Shown here one piece after another: positions 50,225 through 61,944 of a stretch of 64,000 nucleotides of DNA. Origin of the DNA: Iris pallida. Its lineage: Eukaryota; Streptophyta; Magnoliopsida; Asparagales; Iridaceae. The notes beneath the pieces are model-generated. The model was not told the origin of the DNA, did not search any database, and saw only the letters and a list, made by a program, of their open reading frames with translations. Both the position numbers and the translations under genes were made by a program. Every line of letters begins with the position of its first letter. Position 1 is the stretch's first letter. Where the stretch lies: contig JANAVB010029819.1 of the NCBI GenBank assembly GCA_029216955.1, forward strand, positions 34,666,861 through 34,730,860, read 5' to 3'.

Positions 50225-52211
50225 CTACGTAGTCAAAAAGTGTGCCATGGGCCTACGGCTTAATGCGTCTGCCACGACATTAGCGTTGTCCGGATGATAA
50301 TATAGCTCGATCTCATAATCCTTCATCAACTCCAACCAACGTCGCTGTCGCATATTCAACTCTTTCTGTGTGAACACGTACTTGAGGCTCTTATGATCAG
50401 TGTAGATATCAACCTTCTCGCCGCACAAGTAGTATCTCCATAGCTTCAAAGCAAAGATAACCGCTGCGAGCTCTAGATCGTGGGTCAGATAATTTTTCTC
50501 ATGCACTCTCAATTATCGTGATGCATATGCTACTACATGACCGTGCTGCATCAATACACATTCTAATCCCTTTTCGGATGCGTCGATGTAGATCACAAAT
50601 CCTCCTGGGCCCGATGGTAGTGTCAAGATCGGTGCTGTGGTCAATCGCTTCTTCAACTCGTCAAACGCAGCTTGACACTCGTCTGTCCATACAAACTCCT
50701 AATCCTTGCAAGTTAATCGAGTCATAGGCCCCGCTAATCGAGAGAAATCTTCTACGAACCATCGGTAGTAACCTGCAAGTCCGAGAAAACTTCTCACCTC
50801 AAAAGCTGATGTGGGAGCGGGCCATCATTTGACTGATGTGATCTTCTCTAGGTCCACTGATATACCATCACACGTAACAATATGACCAAGAAATGCTACC
50901 TCCTTGAGAAAGAAATCACACTTGCTAAGCTTCACGAAAAGTCGCTCATTCCTCAACATTCCTAAAACTATTCGTAGATGCTGCTCATGCTCCTCTTGAC
51001 TCGTGGAGTAAATCAAGATATCATCTATAAAGACTACTACAAATTTGTCCAAGTACTGGTGAAAGATCTTATTCATTAAATTCATGAAAACTGCGGAAGC
51101 ATTGGTCAAACCGAAAGGCATGACCAAGAACTTGTAGTGTCCATACCTCGATCGAAAGGCCGTCTTTGCAATGTCTTCCTTTCGAACCTTCAATTAGTGA
51201 TAACCTGATCGTAAGTCAATCTTGGAGAATACTTTTGCTCCACTCAGTTGATCGAATAGATCGTCTATACGCGGCAAGGGATACTTGTTCTTCACCGTCA
51301 ATGCATTCAATGCTCTGTAGTCGATGCACATGTGCACTGTCCCGTCTTTCTTAGGCACAAAAAGAATGGGTGCTCCCCATGGTGACGCACTGGCACGAAT
51401 AAATCCCTTCTCTAATAAGTCACCAATCTGCGTCTTCATCTCTACCAACTCCTTGGGTGCCAGACGATATACTCGAGATGAAATAGGCTCGGCTCCGAGA
51501 ATAAGCTCAATAGAAAACTAAATATCTCGGTCAGGTGGTAGTCCTGGCAACTCCTTGGGGAATACATCCTCGAACTCGGTGATAATAGGGTGCTGAGGGG
51601 TGTCATGCATCATCATATGAGTCCTTGATGTGGGTGTATCACAACTCTCTCCGTCTTCTTTGGTGAACTCAAACTTTGCCGCATTCGGTGGTCTAAAGAT
51701 AATACTGCTCCTGTGACAGTCTATGAGAGCGAAATGCTGGCTCAACCAGTCCATTCCAAGAACCACATCAAATGTCGTCTTGGGAAATACAAGAAGTCGT
51801 GCCATCATCTCTCTGCCACTTATCACTACAGGACAACGTCTACAAACACCACTAACAAGTACAACTCCTCCTCCAGTAAGGATTTTAACATTTTTAGCTA
51901 AGGGTGTGATGGGAATGCTGTGTCTAGTGGCAAAACTAGTGGCTATAAATGAATGTGTGGCTCCAGTATCAAATAATGTAATAGCTGGAAAAGATGCAAC
52001 TAAAACCATAATTGCTATAACTTCTGCCTCTGTCTTTATATCCTCAACAGCGAGTGAGAATACCTGCCCATAATTCTGTCCTGGGCCCTGAGCTCTGGCC
52101 TTATTGTACTGTACGCCTTGGGGAGGCAATGGTGGACGAGGTGCTCCTGCTACGGGTCGTGGTACTGGAAGAGCTGGGGTTGTGGGCCTCGGGTTCTGTC
52201 GAGCTTGTACT
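50225..52211 (-). pseudogene. pol: T3 protease, reverse transcriptase and RNase H
   Basis: One frame with several stops. Protease: ITLFDTGATHSFI and [50 protein letters not shown] (stop) [21 protein letters not shown], and the catalytic [11 protein letters not shown]. RNase [51 protein letters not shown]. Stops lie near 51518, after 51194, after 50825, near 50700, near 50515 and at 50225. At least four fit a single C-to-T change on the coding strand (GATATT-TAG, TATCAC-TAA, TCAAAA... and TCACGA-TAA types). Motif residues are otherwise intact. Confidence 0.88.
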
Positions 52212-53410
52212 ATCGCCTGTTGCTCCGGACAGTCCTTGAGCATGTGCTGATTGGATCCACATCTCAAGCATAATCCAAGGCGAGTCCTGCAGTCGTTCTG
52301 GAGATGTCCTTGTTTTCCACAGTAATGGCAAACGGGCTTCTGATAAGGTGAGGGCCTCTACTGGAACTGTCCTGTGGCCCTCCTAATAGGTCCACTCTGA
52401 GTAGCTCAGGTTGGTGTAGCTGTTGGTGTATGACGCCTCAATGTCTGCTGTTGTTCCTTGCAAAGAATCTCTTGAGCACGAGCTTCTTCCAAGACAGCTA
52501 AATGGGAGACTCGAGACTGAGTAGTCGTATAAGACTTGAGCTCTAGTACTAGCCCCTGGTAAAATCTCCTCGCCTTCTCTAACTCCGTCGGAATCAATCC
52601 CGCACCAAATCGACTCAGGCAATTGAACTCTGAGTCATACTCATCAACAATCATATTTTCTTGCTTCAGATGGAGGAACTGGTCATAGAGACCATCTCGA
52701 ACATGAATAGGAAAGAATCTTTCATAAAATGCATCGTAGAACTGCTTCCAGGTGATCCCAGTGCCTAATCGTCTCTCTTCCGCCTTCCACCAGTGGTGAG
52801 CATTATCTTCCAATAGTAGGCCCACCGCTGTCATCCAATCTCGAGCTGGAAACTGGGATGCCTTCAGTAGCTTCTTGGTACTAATAAGCCACTGTGATAC
52901 CTCTAATGGCTTCTCTGTTCCTCTAAAGGCCTTAGGGTTCATGTCGGTAAAATTCTTGATAGAGCCTTCATAAGGATGCAGAGCCGGTGCTGGTGCAGGT
53001 ACTGGAGGTGGTGGTGGAGGTCTAGCCAATGCTGCCATCATCGTCTGTCTCATCAGCACAGTCTGCTGCCACTGAGCCTGCATTATGACTTACATAAACT
53101 GAGAAGTAGGGCTCCCATCAGTCGATGGTAGAGGCATCTGAGGTCCCGACTGTGGTGGAAACTGCTGAGGGAATGGTGGTGGTGTTTGCAGAGGTATATT
53201 CCCTTCTGGTGGCGTGGTAGTAGTCTGCCCAGTCTGGCTGCCTGAGGGTGCTGCGATCTATGGGTACTCCGTCATCGGTGTCGTAGTAAGCTGCGACTGT
53301 CCTGGCTGTTATGGTGTTACGGGAGTCATGGGAGGATTCTGTCCCTCCGGGGTAGCCTCTTCACCAGATGTCAGGGCCAAGGCAGAAGTGCGTCCGCTTC
53401 TGAAATGCAT
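52212..53410 (-). pseudogene. gag: T3 gag with double zinc knuckle
   Basis: Starts ATGCATTTCAGAAGCGG at 53410. A Pro/Gln/Thr-rich leader with three stops (near 53309, 53258 and 53090) leads to the gag domain (53083-52406: FTDMNPKAFRGTEKPLEVSQ, HHWWKAEERRL, FYERFFPIHVRDG, EYDSEFNCLSRF). Two zinc knuckles follow, CHYCGKQGHLQNDC and CLRCGSNQHMLKDC, the second with Asn-Gln in place of the usual Gly. Stops also lie at 52406 and about 50 nt further. The domain order is typical for chromoviruses. Confidence 0.85.
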
Positions 53411-53618
53411 ACTGTTGGCACGAAGAAGATAAGTTGATATTAGGAAAGATTAGATATGAAGTAAATCGAATAATCAAGGAAGTTTCGAAAAGAGTTGGAA
53501 GTCAAGAGATAGTAGTAGTTCTGGATAAGATATTCCTATTCCTATATGCAGGCTTGTTGGACACAGTCATGTAACCCAACAATATTAACGTTGACCTGCA
53601 TGGGCCACCACAAAAACA
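53411..53618 (-). other. T3 leader; no standard PBS seen
   Basis: From the LTR end, the minus strand reads TGTTTTTGTGGTGGCCCATG. TGGTATCAGAGC is absent. The GGTGGCCCATGCAGGTC block recurs after the L1 5' LTR (26075 onward), so it may be the PBS region of both. Confidence 0.5.
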
Positions 53619-55426
53619 TGTAACGTCCCAGTCCCAAAATACGTAGGACCAAGTACGTGAACATGCCAGCTGCAGATATACGAAGAATACTCCAATATAT
53701 GGAATCCTCATATATGCACATAAGCTGTAAAATAAAATAATCACAGGCCAGAATAACATATCTAATCTCAACACAAAAGATAATAGAGTCCAAATAAATA
53801 AAGCAGAGTATCAAAAGATAGCCGGGTGAACATACTCACTCCAAACAGATATGATAAATAGTCTCACAAGATCGGAGTCCAACCTCCACAAAAATAGAAA
53901 TGAAAGAGATGTAAAATAATGTCCCCTAATGTCTCAAATATAGAATAGACTAGAAATCAATAGTGACTGCCTCGTCATCGATGTAAGATAGCTCCAGCGC
54001 CGCTCCGTACTCCTGTGGAAAATCGTCTAAACCTGGAGAGATAACCAGGTCCTCAGGGGACATAGCAAGATACAAGAAAATACCATGCCATATAAACTGT
54101 GATAATATAATAAGAGAAAAGTATGCATGCAATCGGGTTCCTGACCATTCTACTGTGATATGCAGTTGAGATACAATCCTTCGACACATGAGCCCTGGAT
54201 GTAAATTGGATCGACATAGTTTCCATAGAGGGCACCAGGAAACTACGTTCGTAACGCTCAGGAAGCGTCAGAGGGCACCATGTGCAAGGGCTACGTCCAT
54301 AACGCTCTGGGAAAACGTCATAGGGCGCCTGGAGCCTGCATCTCCGGAGGAGCGCACAGGTAATCAGTAAAGTGCAAAGAAGCCCATACGTCAGGTATTG
54401 TTCTCCCCACCCAATGCCTAGTATCATCATCTCCATGACTAATATGAACCTCTAGTAACCGTCAAGTCTTCTAACATGCAATACTATTGGCAGTTACTTC
54501 TATCCGTCGCACGCTCCATACGTATCGGTGGCCAGCCGACTACGCGGATACGTGTCCTACATGTGACTCGCATCATGTGATACAACAAATGTCAAGGCCG
54601 TATGAGATATACCAATACCTCATCATCAATGGGTGGTCACTAGACTAAGTCAATACAAGAGAAATAAATAAGGCGAGGTAAACGACCGATAGAGTCGCTT
54701 GCACCCAAGTGTGACTTGGACACACAGTTTAAATATCAAGAAACAAATGCTGATAATAACAACTGAAAATAAGAAATATAATAATCACAGAGTAAGGTGG
54801 CAAGGTATCTTGCCTGATGGTGTAAAGTGGCAAGCCCAAGAAATCACAATGTCAGCCAAAAAATGTCACAGTCTCCAAATAACTTCGGACGCTGAAACAA
54901 ATATCAAAAATGCACTCGGTGTAAAAGATATACCTAGGAAATGCCTGTCCAAAAGTTAAATTCTGGAACAGGGGCAAAATCGTAATTTCGGGTCAAAATG
55001 ATGTCCGTCATTGGACCTGCTTTGCACCGAAACACGTGCCAAAGTCTATGGTCTCTAACGTCGTCAAACTACATGTCTACGGTTTCGGTATGTCCAGTTT
55101 TGGATTCCGATGAGCCGTGTACAAATTCGCCCGTTTGAGTGGGTCGTGGGCCCGCCAAAAATGGGCTCCGATTTGACCTTCGCATAATCGAACCAAATTT
55201 GGTACACATGACCAGAATTTTGATTCGGACCTGTTGGCACAAGTTTGTCTAGATTTAAAAATTGTACATGAAGTTATGGATAAGTTTGCAAAATGCCGAT
55301 ACGGGGGTATCTCGACGGATACGTATTAATTTCGTCGCGTACACGCAACGAAGCTGAGTTCGGTCAGTTCCCACACGTCCGCAATATCCATACGCGCCTT
55401 TCGATGCGAATAGCGCACGACCACGT
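53619..55426 (-). repeat. T3 5' LTR, part left of M1
   Basis: Starts TGTAACGTCCCAGTCCC on + and is collinear with the 3' LTR from 45617 to about 47434. It stops at GACCACGT, where M1 begins; the 3' LTR continues GACCACGTCGCCCGG there. The T3 promoter should lie beyond M1, so M1 separates promoter from gag-pol. Confidence 0.85.
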
Positions 55427-55903
55427 TGAAGAACAGATGGCAACTCTAGAGGGGGGTGAATAGAGTATATAGAGATAATATCCACTTAAAAAATTAACTC
55501 TATCACAAATAAAACTAATCAGAGTAAATGCGGAATTTAAAGTGAGAATCAATAGAGCATACGCAAACACAGCCGATTTTAACCTGGTTTCCCTAGTGGA
55601 GGATAGTCCAGGCCTGAGAACTCTAGCTCAGGATTAAATTCGCTATTTGTGAAATAGTAGTTTACAACCCGTGCCTTTTCTTCAGAAGAGCACGTCAACT
55701 TCTTACAGAGGATCGCAGTGGCGATTTGCTTGGAATTTTCCAAGCGACTTCTTCAACTCTTGCACAAGACTCCTAACTGAGAGATGCTGAGCACTCGAGA
55801 CTTAGGAAGCTTGTGGCTAGTAGATGGGAAGGGTATGGCTTATTGAGCTTAAGAGAGAAGAGAAGAGAAGATTGGATGATTTGAAATGAGAGAATTCTTG
55901 GCC

Positions 55904-55911
55904 TATTTATA
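55904..55911 (-). promoter_or_regulatory. M1 LTR TATA box
   Basis: The minus strand reads AACCCTATAAATAGGCC, followed by a GAATTCTCTCATTTC leader. It lies about 115 bp downstream of the palindromes. Confidence 0.7.
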
Positions 55912-56025
55912 GGGTTTTTGTAGGCAGAATTCGGCCAGAATTCGGGTAGGAAATTTCAAATATTTGGCCGTTGGACAACTAGCAACCAGCTAACCCTAAA
56001 ATTAAGGTTGCTGATTTTTAGGGGA

Positions 56026-56075
56026 CAGAGTTCGGCCCGAACTCTGTGTGGAGGCAGAGTTCGGCCCGAACTCTG
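56026..56075. repeat. Two palindromes in M1 LTR U3
   Basis: Perfect 10-bp arms CAGAGTTCGG and CCGAACTCTG around one C, at 56026-56046 and 56055-56075. Related copies lie at 58473-58493 and 58501-58521. Confidence 0.85.
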
Positions 56076-56367
56076 TCTCCAGAGCACAGAACTGGTTCTT
56101 GGGGATCTGTGGGCTTATTTCTGGATGGTGGAGTTTATGGATTTGGGTAGGCTTTTGGTCAAGTCTCAAGAGCTCAGCATGACACAGTTTACAACAGTCT
56201 AGACTCAATAAAAGTGTAAAATACAGACTCATATATAACTGAATTGCAAAGACTGGGTTGTCTTCTGACTTGAGCTTGATGTAGACGTCGTGTGTCGTAT
56301 TGAATTATTACAAGTATTATTTAGTCAATGTTATCAATATTTGGTTGACTGTGACTTTGTGTCAACA

Positions 56368-56380
56368 ATCTCCCCCATAT
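56368..56380 (-). other. M1 polypurine tract
   Basis: The minus strand reads ATATGGGGGAGAT directly before TGTTGACAC, the usual copia PPT. Confidence 0.85.
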
Positions 56381-56887
56381 TGATAATTGACAAAATAATA
56401 AATGTATATTCAATATTCATACCTGGACACAACTTAGCTCCCCCATAATCAGTGCCGAGCTAAACGAGATAGCTCCCCCGTAAACAATACGTTGAACCTG
56501 TTGGCCTGATAAGGAAAATCTCCCAAAAGCACCAAAAAGCACATATACCAAAAAGAATATTACTAAAAAGAATATACACAATATACATATCTCTCCCCCT
56601 TTGGCATTTAGCAATATAATAAGAAACATGTAATAATGGGCAAACACACCAAAAGAGAAGAAACAGCATATGAACTAACAGAACGAGCAAATGACATATA
56701 ATAATAGAACTACCAGAAACATAAGAGTCACAACTCATAACTGGAGCATATAAGAGTCATCATGACTAAAACATAAAGAGTACTGATAAACCAAGTACAT
56801 AAATCCAACTAAGCAACTGAAAAACTAGAAAGCATAAAAACATAAACTATGATCAGCAGCAGCATCATCTGGTAGAAGCCATCTCCA
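56381..56887 (-). other. M1 3' UTR between env-like ORF and PPT
   Basis: About 500 bp, AT-rich, with GGGGGAG-type purine runs near 56434-56478 and 56593 on the minus strand (secondary PPT candidates). The minus-strand ORFs at 56417-56738 are hydrophobic but lack homologous features and are not called. Confidence 0.55.
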
Positions 56888-58159
56888 TCATGGAGCACGA
56901 GAAGGCCCAGCGGAGTCGGAAGGATCAGTGAATGAACGGCTGGGGTCCACAATAGCAGCATCCGGATCCAGGTAGCGCATGACCCAGGGATCGTCAATGC
57001 GATATCCCGCGCGACCGGGATCCCGCTCCATGGGAATGGGCATAGAGGGATGACGGGACATGGAATACCGAATATCGTGCAGCGAGTTACTGAGGGCACT
57101 CATCTGCAGGGTAGTACGATAGTCCATCTGAGTCCAGCGATCGTCCTCCAAGGCGAAACGATCTCGGAGCATGGTCTGGATGGAGTCAAGGGTAGCAGAA
57201 GGAGGTAGCGCATCCTGTCCAAGTGGAGGGGCGTCGGGCTCCTCATCATCAGAATGCTTAGAAGTGGCAGGAGAGGCTACGACTGCCTGAAGTCGTCGTG
57301 CCTTAGATAGAAAAGCAGGAGCAGGCAAGAAAGGACAATCATCAAGAGGGACATGGAATGCACGAAAGACCATAGGAAGATATAAGGCATAAACCAAGGC
57401 TCGTGGTTTCTTCCTACAGTTAATCATCCAGTCCATCATGGTACGTGGAAGATTGAAAGGAACACAAAAGTGGAGATGATACAAAGCTGATATTTCAAAA
57501 TATGTAATTTCATCGGTAGAACCCGCTTTGGGTAGAATGGTATTAAAAATAATCCGATGAAGTTCATAGAAATATGGATTTAGATATTTAGCCATAAGCT
57601 TGCGAGGACGTGTGTTCGGAGTACACAAGTCGTCCTTAAAGCTTTCAAGGGAAGTCCCGTCGGGAAATCGGAACGACCGAGCTTCAACAAGCTTTTCCCA
57701 AGAATTGGGCTCTTGAAGGTCAAGATATTCGGCTAAGTCAAAATCATCAAATGAGATATCGATACCCGCAACACGTGAATAGATGTGAGTATCATTATGA
57801 GTCAAATTACAGTAAAATATTTGTATGGCACTACGATATATGAACGAATTAGAAGTAACAAGTTCGTCAAGACATAGGTCATTGAAGAGTGCATCATATT
57901 GAGAGAAAATTGTGAAGTTAATGGGATGTCCCGCAAACACCGGACGTGTCCGAAAATTACTAAACCATTCATTGGATGCGTTTAGTGATATAAAACGTCG
58001 GTCGTCATAGGTATTTGGATCACATGGACGTGAAGGGTTGAACAATGGATGAGGTGGTTGATGTTGTTCAACGGGTTGCTCAACGGGAGGAGGAGGATTC
58101 GACGAGGACGCTCCCTCGGTTCGAATTCTCTTCCCACGGTTGAACAAGCGAGGAGCCAT
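56888..58159 (-). CDS. M1 envelope-like protein, intact, 423 aa
   Basis: An open frame from ATGGCTCCTCGC at 58159. Residues 1-40 are basic and Pro-rich. From about 50 to 290 lies a globular domain (FISLNASNEWFSNF, AIQIFYCNLTHND, YSRVAGIDISFDDFDLAEYL, KYLNPYFYELHRIIFNTILP, LYHLHFCVPFNLPRTMMDWM), the pattern of plant-transposon 'env-like' proteins in SIRE/Maximus and Athila. The C-terminal 130 residues are acidic and Pro/Ser-rich. No signal peptide or clear membrane segment was seen, so a true envelope function is doubtful. It lies after pol in the same orientation, 730 bp downstream of the RNase H stop, and is the only unbroken reading in M1. An LTR-like promoter layout lies upstream (58376-58521). 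Confidence 0.75.
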   Translation of the reverse strand: MAPRLFNRGKRIRTEGASSSNPPPPVEQPVEQHQPPHPLFNPSRPCDPNTYDDRRFISLNASNEWFSNFRTRPVFAGHPINFTIFSQYDALFNDLCLDELVTSNSFIYRSAIQIFYCNLTHNDTHIYSRVAGIDISFDDFDLAEYLDLQEPNSWEKLVEARSFRFPDGTSLESFKDDLCTPNTRPRKLMAKYLNPYFYELHRIIFNTILPKAGSTDEITYFEISALYHLHFCVPFNLPRTMMDWMINCRKKPRALVYALYLPMVFRAFHVPLDDCPFLPAPAFLSKARRLQAVVASPATSKHSDDEEPDAPPLGQDALPPSATLDSIQTMLRDRFALEDDRWTQMDYRTTLQMSALSNSLHDIRYSMSRHPSMPIPMERDPGRAGYRIDDPWVMRYLDPDAAIVDPSRSFTDPSDSAGPSRAP

Positions 58160-58375
58160 TGCACAAAAATAGAGAAATTGAAAATAGAGAAGAGAGTGAG
58201 TTATACCTCAAATAAAAGATGAACAGTGAAAGAGAATTGGAAAATAGCCCTTCTCCTTGAATTTGGGAAAGAATGGAGCATAATAGAGAAGAAATTAGGG
58301 TTAGGGTTTTGAGAAAATAGTGGAGGAGAAGAAGAAAAGGTGGTAAGAAAAAGGGAGGAGGAAGAGAAACCGAAT

Positions 58376-58521
58376 ATAAGGGAAGGGTTTCTCTTGGTCG
58401 GAGTGAATCAGAACCATTGGATCAAGTTTTAATCAACGGCTGGAACCTGTCCCCGATTCTGGAACAGGGAGGCCGAACTCGGCCCGAACTCTGGTAAGGG
58501 CAGAGTTCGGCCCGAATTCTG
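58376..58521 (-). promoter_or_regulatory. Possible internal promoter of the env-like ORF
   Basis: On the minus strand, CAGAGTTCGG/CCGAATTCTG (58501-58521) and CCGAACTCGG-type (58473-58493) palindromic sites are followed about 90-100 bp downstream by CCCTTATATTCGG (58372-58384) and a CT-rich leader. This is the order seen in the LTR U3. The ORF starts 215 bp further on. Confidence 0.4.
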
Positions 58522-58910
58522 GGTCCTTGTCCCAGAACAGAAATCAGGCTAGAAGTATGAAATATTGGTTAAGGTATGGAAAGCCAAGTAAGATAAAGCT
58601 TAAAGGATTCAATAAACCAGATAGTACAGGTAGAGGATAGCAATATAAAATTGAAAAAATAGCATGTCAGCAGATTATAAATCAAAATATACCGTATAGT
58701 AAACAAGGAAATATATCATGATTCAATAATTTGAAGCTACCATGGGTTAGCTGCAGGGGTCGGATCCCAGCTAGCGGTAGTCCTGAGGACTAGTGCACCG
58801 TGTCGCTTAGGCTTTTACGCCTTGTTGTCAGAAGGACCCTTTCGGCTTGTACCCATAGCAAGTTCATTTTAAGAGAATCTTAATATAGTCGATATTTATG
58901 CAGGTGTATT
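58522..58910 (-). other. Spacer between pol and env-like ORF
   Basis: About 390 bp with no ORF. It includes a GC-richer island (58741-58860) with GGTAGTCCTGAGGACTAGTG, a short inverted repeat. No feature was assigned. Confidence 0.5.
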
Positions 58911-60662
58911 TTAATTTATGACAGCTTCATCTAAAATTCCAAGTTCACGACAAAGGAAATTGAAGCGCTCTTTGGATAATGGCTTTGTGAAGAAATCAGC
59001 TAACTGATGATCAGTGTCAATAAATTCTAAGTTAATCGTGCCATTTTGCTGATGATCACGCAAAAAGTAGTATCGAATTTCAATATGCTTTGTGCGTGAG
59101 TGACAAACAGGGTTCTTAGTCAAGTTTATAGCACTAGTGTTGTCACAAAAGATAGGAATATGCATGAAAGATAAATTATAGTCTTCAAGGGTTTGCTTCA
59201 TCTACAGAATTTGTGCACAACAACGCCCAGCTGCTATGTATTCAGCTTCTGTTGTGGATAGTGCGACAGAATTCTGCTTCTTGCTAAACCAAGAGACTAA
59301 AGCCTTTCCTAATAAATGGCACGTACCGCTCGTACTTTTACGGTCGATCTTGCATCCAACAAAATCAGCATCAGAATAACCAATGAGGTCAAATGATGTT
59401 GACTTGGGATACCATAGGCCCACTGTAACCGTACCCTTAAGGTATCTAAAGATACGCTTAACTGCGGTCATGTGCGATTCCTTAGGATTTGCTTGATATC
59501 TAGCACACAGGCAAACGCTAAACATTATATCAGGGCGACTAGCAGTAAGATAAAGTAGACTGCCTATCATACCTTGATACTTACGTTGATCTGCGGGTTT
59601 GCCACTCTCATCTGGTTCCAGTTTGGTTGAAGTAGCCATAGGAGTGCTGATTGGTTTGACATTATCAAGTTCGAATTTCTTCAGCATGTCCTTTGTATAC
59701 TTCGACTGACAGATGATGGTTCCATTTGACATTTGTTTGACTTGCAGCCCAAGAAAGTAGTTGAGCTCCCCCATCATGCTCATCTCAAACTCGGTCTGCA
59801 TACACTTGGCAAAATCTTGACAAAGGGTCTCATCAGTAGAACCAAAAATAATATCATCTACATATATCTGTACTAAAAGAATAGTGTCCTTCAAAGACTT
59901 TATGAAAAGTGTAGTATCAATTTTCCCTTTTGAAAAACCTTTCTCAAGCAAGAAGTTGCTTAGCCGTTCATACCAAGCTCTAGGGGCTTGTTTGAGGCCA
60001 TACAGCGCTTTCTTTAGCTTGAACACATGGTCGGGAAATTTATGATTTTCAAAGCCAGGGGGTTTTTTAACATAAACTTCCTCCTTAATAAAACCATTCA
60101 AGAAAGCACTTTTAACATCCATTTGAATTTGAAATTTTAAAAATTTGCAAATGCACAAAGCATCCGAATGGATTCTAATCTAGCAACAGGAGCATACGTC
60201 TCATCGTAGTCGATACCTTCCTCTTGGTTGTATCCTTGAGCTACTAGACGAGCTTTGTTGCGTGTGACTGAACCATCTTCATTTACTTTGTTTCTAAAAA
60301 CCCATTTAGTACCAATAATCGAGTGATTATCCGGTCTAGGAACGAGTTCCCATACTTGGCTCCTCTCGAATTGGTTGAGTTCTTCTTGCATAGCAGAAAT
60401 CCAAAATTCATCATTGAAAGCTTCAGAAATGTTTTTAGGCTCAATTTGTGAAATAAAGGCAGTGCTAGCAATAGAGTCTCTTAATGATGATCTAGTAGTT
60501 ACTCCTCGTGAAACCTCACCGATTACCAACTTTTCTGGATGTGATGGCTTGAAAGAGAATTTCTTAGGCAAGCTTTCCAGAGAATTTGTTTCGGTTGTGG
60601 TGTTCATTGGAGTAGACGTTGATGGCTCAACATCATCATCAAGAGTAGCGCTGCACTGTTAT
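58911..60662 (-). pseudogene. pol: M1 reverse transcriptase and RNase H
   Basis: Copia [56 protein letters not shown], then a frameshift near 60150, QMDVKSAFLNGFIKEEVYVK, LKKALYGLKQAPRAWYERL, and the catalytic QIYVDDIIFGS. RNase H: LIGYSDADFVGC, DRKSTSGTCHLLG, ALSTTEAEYIA. A TAG at 59202-59204 replaces a likely Trp codon, then CDNTSAINLTKNPVCHSRTK and LADFFTKPL. It ends at 58911. The frame also shifts from the integrase piece near 60650. Catalytic residues are kept, but the reading is interrupted three times. Confidence 0.9.
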
Positions 60663-61944
60663 CTTCATCAAAAGTCACATTTGTAGACTCTTCCACAATT
60701 AAAGAGCGTTTGTTAAAAACTCTATATCCCTTACTCTTAGCAGCATAGCCAAGGAAAATACCATCGTCAGCTTTGGCATCAAATTTGCCTAAGTTGTCTT
60801 TGGTGTTAAGGATAAAGCATCTATATCCAAAAACTCTAAAATAAGAAACATTTGGGGTTCTCCCAAACCAAAGCTCATAGGGTATTTTCTTCGTAATAGG
60901 ACGAATAAGCACCCTATTTAAAATATGGCATGCTGTACTGACAGCTTCAGCCCAAAAATATTTCAGAAGTGAAAACTTGTTCAACATAACTCTGGCCATA
61001 TCGCCAAGAGTCCTATTCTTTCTCTCCATAACACCATTTTGTTGAGGAGTTCTTGGACAAAAAAATTTATGATCAAAACCCTTAGAATCACAAAAACTTT
61101 CAAAATTAGAATTTTTGAATTCGCCTCCATGATCACTTCGGATTCGAGTAATCATGTAGCCTTTTTCGTTTTGAACTTTCTTAACAAAAATCTTGAAAAC
61201 CGAAATAGCATCACTTTTATTTGCAAGAAAGAAAACCCAAGTAAATCTTGAAAAATCATCAACAATAACAAAGGCATAGAGTTTTCCGCCAAGACTGGCT
61301 ACTCTACTAGGCCCAAATAAATCCATATGGAGTAGTTGCAAGGGTCTAGAAGTGCTTACAGAGTTTATGGAATGAAAAGATGACTTGGTTGCCTTGTTCA
61401 ACTCACATTCGGCACATACGGTGTCCTTTTTGAATGTGATGTCGGGCAAGCCTCTAACTAGCTTCTTGGTCGATAGCCTGGATATATTATCCATATTGGT
61501 ATGACCAAGACGCTGGTGCCATAGTAGCCGTTCATCTTTATGAGCATATAGGCATCTACCTGCATTGTTAGTATTTCCAGACAAATAGAAAGTATAAATA
61601 TTATCCTCTCTTATCCCTTCAAAAGCGATGTCTCCCGTTGACCTATCATAAATAAGGCATTTGTTTTGTCCAAAGTTAATGTCATATCCATGGTCAGCAA
61701 GATGACTAATGCTGAGCATGTTATGCTTTAACTCGGTCACTAGGCAGACATCCTTTATTACGGGAGAGGGAGGATAACCAATATTACCATTACCTATAAT
61801 ATAATCTTTGAGGTTGTTGCCGAAGGATACATATCCTTCTTTCTTCATCGATAGTGATGCAAAAAGATTTGCGTCTCCTGTCATATGCCACGAGCATCCA
61901 CTATCGAGAATCCACTTACTCTTAGTTGAGGAGGGAAGGTCCAC
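60604..61944 (-). pseudogene. pol: M1 protease and integrase
   Basis: Starts in overlap with the gag end, in a different frame. Protease motif KWILDSGCSWHMTGD. The integrase zinc region (LLWHQRLGHTNMDNI...CAECELNKATKSSF) precedes the DDE core: D in LLHMDLFGP, D in RIRSDHGGEF and E in NGVMERKNRTL. The GKG-like segment FRVFGYRCFILNTKDNLGKF and YAAKSKGYRVFN follow. The open frame ends near 60604 after a shift at about 60650. The piece itself is unbroken for 446 codons. Confidence 0.9.

Larger units (their letters stand above)
55427..56367 (-). repeat. M1 3' LTR
   Basis: On the minus strand it runs TGTTGACACAAAG to CTGTTCTTCA, 941 bp. TATA box TATAAATA at 55904-55911. It holds two palindromic CAGAGTTCGG/CCGAACTCTG sites (56026-56075). 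The end carries TTCACCCCCCTCTAGAG, common in SIRE-type LTRs. Confidence 0.85.

Noticed and set aside
53560..53618. Searched for an initiator tRNA-Met PBS in T3
   Set aside because: TGGTATCAGAGC is not present after the LTR end, so no standard PBS is claimed.
56888..58159. Env-like ORF considered as a host gene
   Set aside because: It lies between pol and the PPT/LTR of M1 in the same orientation and has the pattern of plant retroelement env-like proteins.
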